A DNA stretch of 64,000 nucleotides, taken from the NCBI RefSeq assembly GCF_038751955.1, contig NZ_JBCEXH010000003.1:1-64000 (forward strand), given 5' to 3'. This document shows positions 42,168 through 51,776 of the stretch, piece after piece; position 1 is the first letter of the stretch, and each line of letters starts with the position of its first letter. A program made the translations under genes and the position numbers. The notes beneath the pieces are model-generated. The model worked only from the letters and a program-made list of their open reading frames with translations, searched no databases and was not told the origin of the DNA. This DNA is from Methanocalculus natronophilus (GTDB lineage: Archaea; Halobacteriota; Methanomicrobia; Methanomicrobiales; Methanocorpusculaceae).

Positions 42168-44567
42168 GATCCCAAACATTGAGAGCGTCGTCTTCTCGGG
42201 GTCGATGTCCGACCAGTCCCATCCAAGCCCCTCAATGATCCGTGATATCGGCCCTTTCACCGTCTTTTCAAGCATCTTCTCCCAGTCAATGATGAACTCC
42301 GGCGGTACCTGGTCTGCATATTCAAAACAGAGCACATCGGTGTTTGGATAGGTGCTGGCGACATATTTTACATAGACCCGCTTGGGTTTGCTTCCTTTCT
42401 TAAAATCGGCCCGTAAATAGGTGTTGGCATAGATTGCTCCCCGGATATGGGCATCTTTTGTATCATAATCATCAAGATGCTTGCCAATTCCTCCCGGAAT
42501 CCCGGCATCGTCCAGTGAACACCGCCCCTGCCGGTAATGCCTGATCACCTCGCCAAGATATTCCCTGACAGCATCAAACCCCTCACCTTTCAGGATCATC
42601 TCGATAACTGTTCTCTGGACGATCTTTGTGATATGTGGAGAATCGGATCTCCGCATCTCGAAACCGACAATATCGGTCTGATCCACAAGGGATCCCTCTT
42701 TCCAGATGAGGTGGCCTGCATACCGCTTCTTCTTCCCTGCCTGGAAAAATCGCTGGTAGACCTTCTCGAACTTGATTGAGAAGAAGTGTGTATCAGCATT
42801 CAGCACCTGCCGGGCAAAGGTATCAAAGCTTGCATTCAGCTCTTCCTCGATACTATGGGCAATTGGAATAACCGTCTCCAGATCACCCGGGGGGAGCTGG
42901 ACAAAACAGGAGTCGGTATCTCCATACAGGACAGTATACCCCAACTGATCGATTATATCCCGGGTATGCTGGATGATTGCCCGTCCAACCGAGGTGACTG
43001 CAGATCCGATCTCGCGGTCGTACAGCCTGAAACGGGCATACCCGGAGACTCCATAATAGGTGTTCATGATCACTTTCAGCACGTTCTGCTGGAGATCATA
43101 GAGGAGGTACTCATCTGATCCATAGGGGTAGGTATTTCTGATCCGTTTCTTCTCATCTCGCTCCTCCAGAAGCTCGCTGATAATACTCCTTGTCAGGCCG
43201 TCAGGCGCTTTTTTGAACCTGATGCCGTTTGGTGCCTTGATCTCACCATCCGGATCCTTTGTCTCGGGGGATGCGTTCAGGGTCATCATCGCCATCGGGT
43301 AGAGTGATTTTAAATCCAGCACTACGACGTTCTCCCTGACCCCGGTTGCCGCTTCAAAAACTGTTGCTCCCTCAAACTCATCGGCAGAAGCATGGCCCTT
43401 GGAAGGAAGGACAAATGATCCGGCTGCTTTTCTCAGGATATAGATATCAATGACGTTTGATGAATTGAGTGTCCTGTCAAGCGGGCAGCCGACATACCTG
43501 GCAATCTCCTGGTAGAACCTGATGATGCTGTTTTTCGCATCTATCCCGACACAGAGCTCAACATCCTTGTAGTTATACTCGATCAGCCTGACAGGATCGT
43601 GTTTATAGAGTGAATACACCGTTCCGGTATACCTGACCTTCCCTTCACCAAGCTCCTCTTCTGCGATGGCATCAAGCCTGTAGGATTCCTTCTGTGATGT
43701 CTGCACCTTCCTGTATGCCTCAAGAAGATCAAAGATCACTCTGCCCCGGATGGCGTTTCGTTCGGTCTGGCCGGGGAGTCGTGAGAGATCAACTGCATTG
43801 AGCCCGAGTGTATTGATCCTCTGGACAATATAGGGAATATCAAACTCCAGGACATTCCATCCGCTGATAATATCCGGGTTTGTATCCCTGATATACCTGA
43901 TAAATGCCTCGAGCAAGGATTTCTCATCCGGATAGGCACAGATGGTATGCATCTTCTCCGAGAAGCAGCCGTTTGCATACCCTCCGTTCTTCATCTCCGT
44001 CTCGTGATCTGTCTCTCTATCCACAGACGTGAGGAGGAAGGTGGTATACCTGCAGTCAAAGGAGTCATAGCAGGTGATGCAGAAGATCGGCTGCTTCCCG
44101 GGTTCTGGAAACCCGTCACTATCATCACATTCGATATCAAGGAAACAGACCCGTGCGGGGGCATCAACAACGGCCGGTTTCACGTCCCTGTAATCAACGG
44201 TTGTATCCGGAACAATTACCCCGCCGGTTACATCGCAGTCGATCATGAACCGGGTGGCAAAGGGGATGTCTGCTTCAAAGTGGTGGTAGCGTTCACGTAT
44301 CTCCCTGACATCACCCGGACGCTGTGTATAGAGGCGGACAACCTCCTGGCCCTTGATTGTCCGTGCTCTGGTATCTGAGACTTCTATGGAATCGGGATTG
44401 TTTCCGGAGTGTGCTTCTTCTACAGGTACATAGAAATAGGGCAAAAATCCGGTCACCACGACTGTCACCGCTGATCCGCTTTTATCCCTGCCAAAGATAT
44501 GTATCAGCGGCCCGCCCGCGGTATTGCTGTATTCTACCTGGATAACGGCAATCTCGTATTCAGACAT
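42162..44567 (-). CDS. polB: family B DNA polymerase
   Basis: Replicative or repair DNA polymerase B with proofreading, 801 residues from ATG 44567 (MSEYEIAVIQ). A GGAGG site lies four bases upstream; the 28-codon-longer frame is unlikely. Exonuclease motifs are VCFLDIECDD (Exo I), GWNVLEFDIPYI (Exo II) and YNYKDVELC (Exo III region). Polymerase motifs are LDLKSLYPMAM (A), KVIMNTYYGVSGY (B) and LYGDTDSCFV (C), all intact. No intein is present. The start overlaps the mdh stop by 8 bp. Confidence 0.96.
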   Translation of the reverse strand: MSEYEIAVIQVEYSNTAGGPLIHIFGRDKSGSAVTVVVTGFLPYFYVPVEEAHSGNNPDSIEVSDTRARTIKGQEVVRLYTQRPGDVREIRERYHHFEADIPFATRFMIDCDVTGGVIVPDTTVDYRDVKPAVVDAPARVCFLDIECDDSDGFPEPGKQPIFCITCYDSFDCRYTTFLLTSVDRETDHETEMKNGGYANGCFSEKMHTICAYPDEKSLLEAFIRYIRDTNPDIISGWNVLEFDIPYIVQRINTLGLNAVDLSRLPGQTERNAIRGRVIFDLLEAYRKVQTSQKESYRLDAIAEEELGEGKVRYTGTVYSLYKHDPVRLIEYNYKDVELCVGIDAKNSIIRFYQEIARYVGCPLDRTLNSSNVIDIYILRKAAGSFVLPSKGHASADEFEGATVFEAATGVRENVVVLDLKSLYPMAMMTLNASPETKDPDGEIKAPNGIRFKKAPDGLTRSIISELLEERDEKKRIRNTYPYGSDEYLLYDLQQNVLKVIMNTYYGVSGYARFRLYDREIGSAVTSVGRAIIQHTRDIIDQLGYTVLYGDTDSCFVQLPPGDLETVIPIAHSIEEELNASFDTFARQVLNADTHFFSIKFEKVYQRFFQAGKKKRYAGHLIWKEGSLVDQTDIVGFEMRRSDSPHITKIVQRTVIEMILKGEGFDAVREYLGEVIRHYRQGRCSLDDAGIPGGIGKHLDDYDTKDAHIRGAIYANTYLRADFKKGSKPKRVYVKYVASTYPNTDVLCFEYADQVPPEFIIDWEKMLEKTVKGPISRIIEGLGWDWSDIDPEKTTLSMFGIS

Positions 44568-45426
44568 CCAGCCTCCGGCAGAGTGCCTGGAGATGGCTTG
44601 CGGCAGCATCGAGGTGTTTTCGCTCCCACGCATCAAGTCTCCAGTCATCATCTATCTCTGCTCCCTTTTGTGAGATGGTGGCAGGAACTCCCATTGCACA
44701 CCCTTCATAGCCATACTCACCGTCTAAAGAGAGAGAGCAGGTGATCGTCTCTTTCTTTGTACCACTCAGCATCCGGATCAGATCGACTATATGGAGTGCC
44801 GGGCCAAACGCCGTCCCCCCCTTGCCAGCAATGATCTCCATGCTGGAACCCCGAAGTCCGGCGAGGATCTCTTCACGCAACTGATCAGCAACAGGCTCGC
44901 GAAGCCTGGAGAAGATCGGTACCTGGTGCTCGCCATGCTCGCCAAGTACATATGCCTCACCTTCTATCCCGCGCTTTTGCAGCGCCACTTCAAACCGGCG
45001 CGAGTCGAGCTGGCCGCCAAACCCGATACAATCTCTGCGTGGAAGATCAAGTACACGCGAGAAGTAGTAGCAGAAGATGTCCATTGGGTTCGATACCACA
45101 ATCAGTTTTCCAGAGAAGCCGTCAAGGTGCTTTCTGCAGGCTTCGGCAACCGGAAGGTTGGCATCAAAGAGATCCGCACGTGTCTTAATCGACGGATTCC
45201 GCGGCGAGCCGGCAGCAAAAATACAGATGTCCGCATCCCTTATTGCGCCCGTCTCTGTTGATATTGGTATCCCAAGTGGCGTATGGCGAAGATCGAGAAC
45301 CTGGGCGCGAAGGAGTGGCTCATAGGTATCTGTCAGGATCAGCTCATCAATAATCCCAAGGGCAGCTGCTGCAAACGCACATTCCCCGCCGACACGACCA
45401 ACACCAAGTACTGCGAGGCTCGTCAT
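44560..45426 (-). CDS. mdh: malate/lactate dehydrogenase family
   Basis: NAD(P)-dependent 2-hydroxyacid dehydrogenase of the LDH/MDH family, 288 residues from ATG 45426 (MTSLAVLGVGRVGG). The longer frame to 45528 runs into pyrD and is rejected. The nucleotide loop is GVGRVGGE (about 8-15). Substrate-binding Arg regions are AAGSPRNP and TRADLF. The catalytic His lies in LGEHGEHQVP (about 164-173). In methanogens the enzyme most often serves the reductive partial TCA path from oxaloacetate. It is divergent from pyrD, with 52 bp between starts, and is followed by polB. Confidence 0.88.
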   Translation of the reverse strand: MTSLAVLGVGRVGGECAFAAAALGIIDELILTDTYEPLLRAQVLDLRHTPLGIPISTETGAIRDADICIFAAGSPRNPSIKTRADLFDANLPVAEACRKHLDGFSGKLIVVSNPMDIFCYYFSRVLDLPRRDCIGFGGQLDSRRFEVALQKRGIEGEAYVLGEHGEHQVPIFSRLREPVADQLREEILAGLRGSSMEIIAGKGGTAFGPALHIVDLIRMLSGTKKETITCSLSLDGEYGYEGCAMGVPATISQKGAEIDDDWRLDAWERKHLDAAASHLQALCRRLDV

Positions 45427-45478
45427 ACTACAGGTACTTGGGGTATGCTCATTATTAAACAGCACCAATTCCCTCTGG

Positions 45479-46366
45479 ATGATCACGCTGCAGAACGATC
45501 CTGTCAATGTGGGCGGCATCACGCTCAATAATCACCTTATCCTGGCAGCAGGTGTCCTTGGAACGACTGGTGCATCGATTCGCCGGATGCTCAGGGGTGG
45601 CGCGGGGGGAGCAGTCACCAAGTCGATAGGCCCGGTGCCTGCTGCCGGCCACCCGGGCCCCTGCCTCATTCCGCTGGATGGCGGGCTCCTGAATGCCATG
45701 GGTCTCCCAAACCCGTCACAAGAGTTTGCCTCTGAACTGGCACACCTGGCAGAAGAGCCGGTCATCGTCAGCATCTTCGGCGGCACACCTGATGAATTCC
45801 AGACAGTTGCCTCCTGGTTTGCAGATATTGCAGCAGGATATGAGCTGAACCTCTCCTGCCCCCATGCAGAAGGATATGGTGCGGCGATCGGATCTGATCC
45901 CCGGATGGTGCGTGCCTGCACCGAAGAGGTGGCGGCCTTTGGCCTCCCGACATGGGTAAAACTCACCCCCAATGTCACTGACATAGCTGTGATCGGAGAG
46001 GCTGCAGAAGCCGGAGGTGCGACTGCGCTTGTTGCCATCAATACTGTCCGGGCGATGCGGATCTCAACCAAACTCCGCCGCCCGGTACTTGGAAACCGGT
46101 TTGGAGGGCTCTCAGGGCCCATGATCTTTCCGATTGCGCTCCGCTGTGTCTATGATCTCTATGAAGCCTGTTCAGTTCCGATCATCGGGTGCGGTGGGAT
46201 ATCATCTGCTGCCGATGTCATTGAGATGATGATGGCCGGAGCGTCTGCGGTGCAGATCGGATCTGCAGTCTATGATGATATCGGGGTCTTTGACCAGATA
46301 GCTTCAAAACTCTATTCAGATCATGGCTGTTCTGCGGCCGAGATCGTGGGGTGTGCCCATGAATGA
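45479..46366 (+). CDS. pyrD: dihydroorotate dehydrogenase, class 1B catalytic subunit
   Basis: FMN enzyme oxidising dihydroorotate to orotate in pyrimidine synthesis, 295 residues. Motifs include TKSIGPVPAAGHPGP (about 43-57), NLSCPHAEGYG (about 124-134, catalytic loop region), WVKLTPNVTDI (about 159-169), and the phosphate-binding GCGGISSAADVIEM near residue 239. A PyrK partner overlaps its 3' end by 8 bp, which identifies class 1B (NAD-linked heterotetramer). Confidence 0.94.
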   Translation: MITLQNDPVNVGGITLNNHLILAAGVLGTTGASIRRMLRGGAGGAVTKSIGPVPAAGHPGPCLIPLDGGLLNAMGLPNPSQEFASELAHLAEEPVIVSIFGGTPDEFQTVASWFADIAAGYELNLSCPHAEGYGAAIGSDPRMVRACTEEVAAFGLPTWVKLTPNVTDIAVIGEAAEAGGATALVAINTVRAMRISTKLRRPVLGNRFGGLSGPMIFPIALRCVYDLYEACSVPIIGCGGISSAADVIEMMMAGASAVQIGSAVYDDIGVFDQIASKLYSDHGCSAAEIVGCAHE

Positions 46367-47126
46367 CGGCATGCCGCGGGTTGTAACAATCCGTGAGATG
46401 ATCCGGGAAACGCCGGCGGTTGCCACCATCAGGTTTGACCATGCATTTGACAGTCTACCCGGCCAGTTCTGCATGGTCTGGGTGCCGGGAATTGATGAGG
46501 TCCCGATGGGCTTCTCAGGAGCAGACCAGATAACCGTTCAGGAGGTTGGCACGGCAACCAGAGCACTCACCTCACTCACCCCCGGCGACAACATTGGTAT
46601 CCGGGGGCCGTTTGGGAATGGCTTCTCTCCGGTTGGGCGCGTACTTGCTGTTGCTGGCGGGGTTGGTGTTGCCCCGCTCCTGCCGCTTGCTAAAGAGGGA
46701 TCAGTTGCCACCTTCATCCTTGGTGCACGAACAAGGGACGAACTCATTGCAGCTGATATCCTCGCTGACCAGACAGATCTGCATATTGCAACAGATGATG
46801 GAACCGCAGGCTACCATGGCTTTGTCACAGGCGTACTTGACTCGGAGATCGATATTGCCTCATTTGACACCATCTGTGTCTGCGGGCCCGAGCTGATGAT
46901 GAAAAGTATCCTCGATCGCCTTGCTCTTCGTAACATGGAGCAGAGGGGGCAGTTCTCTCTCCACCGCTATATGAAATGCGGTGTGGGTGTCTGCGGGTCA
47001 TGCTCACTTGATCCCGATGGGTTGCGGGTCTGCAGGGATGGCCCGGTCTTCAGCGGTGATCAGATCTCCTCCTCAGAGTTTGGCGAGTATGCCCGTGATG
47101 CAGGCGGGCAGAAACAAAAGATCTAA
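46359..47126 (+). CDS. pyrK: dihydroorotate dehydrogenase electron-transfer subunit
   Basis: FAD and [2Fe-2S] subunit that passes electrons from PyrD to NAD; 255 residues from ATG 46359, which overlaps the pyrD stop. The reductase barrel includes LPGQFCMVWVPG. The NAD fold carries VAGGVGVAPLLPLA. The C-terminal cluster is MKCGVGVCGSCSL plus a later Cys in LRVCRDGPVF. It is paralogous to SudB earlier in the window. The gene is followed 4 bp later by the convergent mobA-like gene. Confidence 0.94.
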   Translation: MNDGMPRVVTIREMIRETPAVATIRFDHAFDSLPGQFCMVWVPGIDEVPMGFSGADQITVQEVGTATRALTSLTPGDNIGIRGPFGNGFSPVGRVLAVAGGVGVAPLLPLAKEGSVATFILGARTRDELIAADILADQTDLHIATDDGTAGYHGFVTGVLDSEIDIASFDTICVCGPELMMKSILDRLALRNMEQRGQFSLHRYMKCGVGVCGSCSLDPDGLRVCRDGPVFSGDQISSSEFGEYARDAGGQKQKI

Positions 47127-47130
47127 AAAA

Positions 47131-47730
47131 TCACTCATTTCCATTTATTGCGTCAAGGTCAGTGAGCTCATTAATATTGGTAAAAGACCGGAGATCCGGA
47201 TCCAGCTTCCTGATATCCTGGATCGGGATGAAGAGCTGGTTGATTGACCTGATCATTGAACGGAGAGAGTAGGAGGTGTGCGTCTGTATGTACTCTCGCA
47301 GGCTTTCTTTCCTGTAGACTGCATGAAGTGGTTCATACATATCATCACTCCAGTATGGCACTGCGGCATCATAATCGCCAATTGCAGAGAAGAGATGTTC
47401 AACAACATCTGAACGTATACAGGGCATATCACAGGCGGTGATAAAGATGAGATCTCCCTCTGCCTCTTCAATCCCGGCGATAATCCCGCCAAGAGGCCCG
47501 ATCCCACGGACTGAATCGCTTGCGGTTTTGATGCCCGCCATATCCTGGAACTTCCGGCATTGTTCTTCGTCCCTGGCAACGATGATGATCTCGTCAGTGA
47601 CATGAGCGAGTGTCCCGATCATATGAGAGATGAAGGTCTCTCCTTTGTACTCGAAGAAATACTTCTCCATACCCCCGGATCGCCTTGCCTCACCGCCGAC
47701 CAGAATTAGTGCTGTTCTCTCCCCCGGCAT
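47131..47730 (-). CDS. mobA: MobA-like nucleotidyltransferase (molybdenum cofactor guanylyltransferase family)
   Basis: GTP-dependent nucleotidyltransferase family protein, 199 residues. The N-terminal loop ALILVGGEARRSGGMEKYFF (about 7-26) corresponds to the LxGGxSxRMGxDK signature, with a degenerate middle. Other motifs are GPLGGIIAGIEEA (about 77-89) and ITACDMPCIRSD (about 97-108), where Asp binds metal. It would attach GMP to molybdopterin for formate or formylmethanofuran dehydrogenases. It is followed by no partner gene here, and precedes the pyrK end convergently. Confidence 0.85.
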   Translation of the reverse strand: MPGERTALILVGGEARRSGGMEKYFFEYKGETFISHMIGTLAHVTDEIIIVARDEEQCRKFQDMAGIKTASDSVRGIGPLGGIIAGIEEAEGDLIFITACDMPCIRSDVVEHLFSAIGDYDAAVPYWSDDMYEPLHAVYRKESLREYIQTHTSYSLRSMIRSINQLFIPIQDIRKLDPDLRSFTNINELTDLDAINGNE

Positions 47731-47743
47731 GTATCGTCACGTA

Positions 47744-48214
47744 TTATAATTTGTTTCTTCTGTTAATGACTGTCTTTTGTTTCACGGCTGCTGATTCAAG
47801 TTTGAGTAGATCTTCTTTGATCCGTATATCCGGTGTAAATCCACCGATACCATGCTTTCCGACAACCCGGTGGCAGGGGATTATGATGGGGGTTGGGTTT
47901 CTCCTGAGTGCGGCACCAACGGCCCGTGGATGCGTGCCTGCTGCAGCTGCCACCTCCGCATAGGTTTGCGTCTCTCCATAGGGTATTGCAGCGACAACAC
48001 GGTAGATGCGGGCAGAAACCGAGTCCCCTTCCTCTGCTGGTGATCGGAAGAGAGAGAAGCTCTGTCTCTTTCCAGCAAGGTATTCGGTCAGTTCAGGGTG
48101 AAGCGGAGAATCTGCATCACTTTTTCCAAACCAGATACGCAGGCAGCAGCTGCCATCCCAGACTGCTGATACCGGCCAGAGGCCAAACCGCCCGGTCCCC
48201 TCGCTCACCGCCAC
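47744..48214 (-). CDS. ogt: methylated-DNA-protein cysteine methyltransferase
   Basis: Suicide repair protein that removes alkyl groups from O6-alkylguanine; 156 residues. The active-site motif IPCHRVVGKHGIGGF (about 121-135) is intact, preceded by the DNA-binding GAALRRNPTPI. The helix-turn-helix region is IPYGETQTYAEVAAAAG. The start appears to be GTG at 48214, overlapping the helicase stop by 10 bp, so the two repair-type proteins are coupled. Confidence 0.93.
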   Translation of the reverse strand: MAVSEGTGRFGLWPVSAVWDGSCCLRIWFGKSDADSPLHPELTEYLAGKRQSFSLFRSPAEEGDSVSARIYRVVAAIPYGETQTYAEVAAAAGTHPRAVGAALRRNPTPIIIPCHRVVGKHGIGGFTPDIRIKEDLLKLESAAVKQKTVINRRNKL

Positions 48215-50202
48215 CTGGCAATCACCCCTGGCAGCGTGTCTGTCCGAACCGTCGTCATCTCTTCCTGCATCCAGGGAGGGAGGCCGCCCTTCACCTCGGG
48301 CTCAAGAAACCTGCTATCCCCGAGTAGCAGCACACCGCGGTCCTCAGGTGTCCTGAGTACCCTTCCAAGAGCCTGGGCTGCTTTATTGATTGCCGGGAGG
48401 GTGTATGCGATGAACTCACCCTCCCTGTTGAATTTGCGTTTGAAATACTGGATGCTCATCCCGCGGACACGAGTATACGGGGCAAGCGGCAGGCCAACCA
48501 CCATGGCCCCGGCAAGCAGCTCTCCGCGATAGTCAAGGCCTTCACTCCATTTCCCACCACTTACCGCAAAGAGGATGCCTGATCGCCTCTTCCCGGGGAG
48601 CGAAAGAAACTCTGCGAGGAGTTCATTGGCTTCACGTGCATCCCGGGATTCCACAAAGACTTTTTTCTTTTTGATTCTGCACTTTGATGCGTAATCGCTC
48701 ATGATCTGGTATGAGGGGAAATAGACGGCAAGGTTTCCTTTTGCTTCAGCGAATGCTTCAATTGCCAATACTGTCCGTTCGATATTCCCTTTGTCCTGCC
48801 GCATCCGGAAGGCTGTCGTAATGTCTTCAGCCACAAGCAGAAGACGGTTTTCTTTTGGAAATGCGTTTGGGATTGAGAGGGTACAAACCGGCATATGTTC
48901 AAAATAATACCGTTTGAAACTCTCTATCGGGGAGAGGGTGCCGGATATGAAGATACAGGCATGGTGGGATGCAGCAATGGCCTGCAGCTTTCCTGCCGGA
49001 TCAATATTCCGGACTTCCAGGATGACCGAATCCTCGTCTTTTTTATACACGGTCAGGTACGCCGGATCTGTTGAAGAGCAATGAATCCGGTAGAGGAATT
49101 CACAGAGGCGCTCAATGGATGTCTCTTTATATTCCCCTGTCTGGAGACTCTTCTCCCGGACAAGATCACTGATTGCAATGACATCCTCAACAATTGCAGC
49201 CATCGAAGGGTAGAGTGATCCTTTCGTCAGTATACGGTCAAAGATTGCAGGGTCAAACCAGTCTTCTGTCTCAGTGGATTGCCGGAGCCCCTCCATGAAG
49301 TCTCCTATCCTGGGGAGGACGTGCCGGACGGCTTCTGCACCTTTCACTTTTGTCTTCAGGGATGCGAGTTCATTGGATGCCTGCTGGATATCCCGCTCCC
49401 TGAATTCGACGCTCTGGATACCCTGCACCACGTCACCGACATTATGGCCTTCATCAACCAGGAGAATGATATCCTGCGGCTCGACATTCAGCGTCACCAG
49501 CAGCTGCTCCCGGATCTCGTCATTGAAGAGATGATGATAATTGACGATGACGACATCAGCATGTTTTGCAGCAGTCATCATCAGATCATAGGGGCAGAGC
49601 GTGCCTGCAAACGCATGCAGGTAGTCGGGATTGATGACACTCATCGCAGCCTTCTCGGCTTTTTTCCGGATGTCCTGGGATGGCACAAGCCGGAGTGCGT
49701 CATCACCTTCGAGGTATACCCTGCTGTTTACGAAATACGGGCAGATGAGCGGGTGGTCACGGTCCTGCTTTTTTATCTGCCGTATGATCTCGGGATCTTT
49801 GGCGGGAACAAGCGATCCTTTGACTGCCCGCTCCCGCATCAGGGCAGTCGTGAACGTCTTGACTCCTTCACACTGCCGATAGACATCCCCAACCCCGCCA
49901 AGCGGACACATACTCCGTTTCCCGATCAGGTAGGTGAATTTCAGCCCCGGCTTCTTCTGCCGGATCAGCTCGAGCTCCCGTATGAAGGTGTTCAGCTGGC
50001 TGATTGTCCGGACGGCAATCAGGATGGTTTTTCCGCCTGCACCTGCAAGGAGGGCGGAAACAACACTGGACTTTCCACTGCCTGTTGGGGCATCAATCAT
50101 CAGGATACCTCCTCCTACAGCAGTCTCTGCGGCAGCGTCAAGCATCCGCTCCTGGTGCGGGCGATAGTGATTGTAGGGAAACCAGTCGTCAATTGAAGTC
50201 AT
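48205..50202 (-). CDS. XPD/DinG-like superfamily 2 DNA helicase with four-Cys iron-sulfur region
   Basis: 5'-to-3' DNA helicase of the Rad3/XPD group, 665 residues. Motif I is APTGSGKSS (about 39-47). Four cysteines (in RSMCPLGG, RQCEGV, LICPYF and TLCPYD, about 97-205) would hold the [4Fe-4S] cluster. Motif II reads DEGHN rather than DEAH. C-terminal helicase motifs include SGTLSPIESF and QALGRVLRTPEDRGVLLLGD. It probably acts in DNA repair, and the gene is coupled with ogt downstream. Confidence 0.9.
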   Translation of the reverse strand: MTSIDDWFPYNHYRPHQERMLDAAAETAVGGGILMIDAPTGSGKSSVVSALLAGAGGKTILIAVRTISQLNTFIRELELIRQKKPGLKFTYLIGKRSMCPLGGVGDVYRQCEGVKTFTTALMRERAVKGSLVPAKDPEIIRQIKKQDRDHPLICPYFVNSRVYLEGDDALRLVPSQDIRKKAEKAAMSVINPDYLHAFAGTLCPYDLMMTAAKHADVVIVNYHHLFNDEIREQLLVTLNVEPQDIILLVDEGHNVGDVVQGIQSVEFRERDIQQASNELASLKTKVKGAEAVRHVLPRIGDFMEGLRQSTETEDWFDPAIFDRILTKGSLYPSMAAIVEDVIAISDLVREKSLQTGEYKETSIERLCEFLYRIHCSSTDPAYLTVYKKDEDSVILEVRNIDPAGKLQAIAASHHACIFISGTLSPIESFKRYYFEHMPVCTLSIPNAFPKENRLLLVAEDITTAFRMRQDKGNIERTVLAIEAFAEAKGNLAVYFPSYQIMSDYASKCRIKKKKVFVESRDAREANELLAEFLSLPGKRRSGILFAVSGGKWSEGLDYRGELLAGAMVVGLPLAPYTRVRGMSIQYFKRKFNREGEFIAYTLPAINKAAQALGRVLRTPEDRGVLLLGDSRFLEPEVKGGLPPWMQEEMTTVRTDTLPGVIARWR

Positions 50203-50287
50203 GCACGGGAACTCTCTTTAATCAGGGGAATGATTTCTGAATTGTCAACTCTTCCTGGAGAAGTCTTCTACAGGATTTGGTTTGGGG

Positions 50288-50342
50288 ATTATAAAGTGGT
50301 GACGTACCCGGGTTCTGTTTTCAAAGCTTCTGTTTTCAAAGC
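50288..50342 (+). promoter_or_regulatory. purB promoter with 15-bp tandem repeat
   Basis: ATTATAAAG at 50288-50296 is a likely TATA box. Two perfect tandem copies of TTCTGTTTTCAAAGC (50313-50327 and 50328-50342), plus a degenerate third copy, lie where transcription should start. The ATG follows at 50405. Confidence 0.45.
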
Positions 50343-50404
50343 TTTTGTTTGCCAGGATACTTCTGATGGATCTGTTTATTCCTGCAGACGATCCATCTGT
50401 ATAC

Positions 50405-51745
50405 ATGCCGATTCACCCGATAGACTTCCGGTATGGTACCCAGGAGATGCGGCGGATCTGGAGCGAAGAGGCGCGGTTTAACGCAATAATCCGCTCAGAA
50501 GCAGCCCTGGCAGCAGCGGAAGCCGAAGTTGGCCTGATCCCCTCTGATGCAGCAGAAGCAATTGCTGCTGGTGCATCAAAGGTAACACTTCGCCGTGCAA
50601 ACGAGATTGAGGCTGAGATCAACCATGACATGATGGCAGTTGTGAAGGCGCTCGCCGAGGTTTCCGGGCCAGCGGGCCGCTGGGTGCATTACGGTGCAAC
50701 CTCCAATGACATCCTTGATACCGCAACCGCACTTCAGGTAAAAGATGCTCTGGACTGCATCGAAGAGAAGCTCAAAATTCTCCTTGGGATACTTATCGAG
50801 CGGAGTACTGCAACCCGGATGCTCGTCTGTGCAGGCCGGACACATGGCCAGATCGGTGTCCCGACAACCTACGGGCTCAGGTTTGCGATCTGGGCTTCCG
50901 AGATCGGCAGGCACATTCTCCGTCTCCGGGATATCCGGCCCCGTGTCGTTGTTGGCCAGCTGACCGGTGCGGTCGGTACACAGGCGGCATTTGGTGATGA
51001 TGGAATGGAAGTGCAGGCTGCGATGATGCGCCATCTTGGGATCGGATCAGTGGATGTCTCAAACCAGGTCATCGCAAGGGACCGGTATGCTGAGTATTTC
51101 TTTATGCTCGCAAACATCGCAACCACTCTCGACAAGATCGGAATTGAGATCCGCAGCCTCCAGCGGACCGAGATTGCAGAGGTTGAAGAGGCATTTGGGA
51201 AGAAGCAGGTTGGATCAAGCACCATGCCGCATAAGAGAAACCCCATAAAAAGCGAGCAGGTTGGCGGCCTTGCCCGGGTGATCAGATCAGCAGTTGAGCC
51301 GGCACTCTTAAACAACACCCTCTGGGACGAGCGCGATCTGACCAACTCCTCGTGTGAACGGGTGATCTTTCCTGAAGCAACCATCCTCTGCGATCACTGC
51401 CTGAAGGTGATGGCTCAGGCGCTTGATGGCCTGATCATAAAGGAAGAGAATGTCAAAAAGAACCTGGATCTCCAGCATGGGATCAACCTTGCCGAGTCGG
51501 TGATGATCGAACTGACACGGCGCGGGATGGATCGGCAGGCAGCACACGAAATAATCCGGGAAACCAGCATGAAGGCACTTATGGAGACGCGTCCTCTTGC
51601 GGATATCCTCTCAGAAATCCCTGAAGTGACCGCGCTCATCTCGCCAGCCGAGATCGAGGATGCACTCCAGCCAGAACGGTATATCGGGACAGCTGTCCAG
51701 CAGGTTGAGCGGGTGATCAAAAAGCTTGCCCCCCTTACCTCGTAA
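50405..51745 (+). CDS. purB: adenylosuccinate lyase
   Basis: Cleaves adenylosuccinate and SAICAR in purine synthesis; 446 residues from the ATG at 50405 (MPIHPIDFRYGT). Earlier in-frame ATGs at 50345 and 50366 give an atypical extension. The fumarase/aspartase signature GSSTMPHKRNPIKSEQ (about 280-295) carries the catalytic Ser loop. The general-acid His region is GRTHGQIGVPTTYG (about 138-151). YGATSNDILDTA is the third conserved region. It is monocistronic, with a leader of about 85 nt. Confidence 0.95.
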   Translation: MPIHPIDFRYGTQEMRRIWSEEARFNAIIRSEAALAAAEAEVGLIPSDAAEAIAAGASKVTLRRANEIEAEINHDMMAVVKALAEVSGPAGRWVHYGATSNDILDTATALQVKDALDCIEEKLKILLGILIERSTATRMLVCAGRTHGQIGVPTTYGLRFAIWASEIGRHILRLRDIRPRVVVGQLTGAVGTQAAFGDDGMEVQAAMMRHLGIGSVDVSNQVIARDRYAEYFFMLANIATTLDKIGIEIRSLQRTEIAEVEEAFGKKQVGSSTMPHKRNPIKSEQVGGLARVIRSAVEPALLNNTLWDERDLTNSSCERVIFPEATILCDHCLKVMAQALDGLIIKEENVKKNLDLQHGINLAESVMIELTRRGMDRQAAHEIIRETSMKALMETRPLADILSEIPEVTALISPAEIEDALQPERYIGTAVQQVERVIKKLAPLTS

Positions 51746-51776
51746 TCTCCCCCTTTTTTTTCTGCAATCCTTGAGA

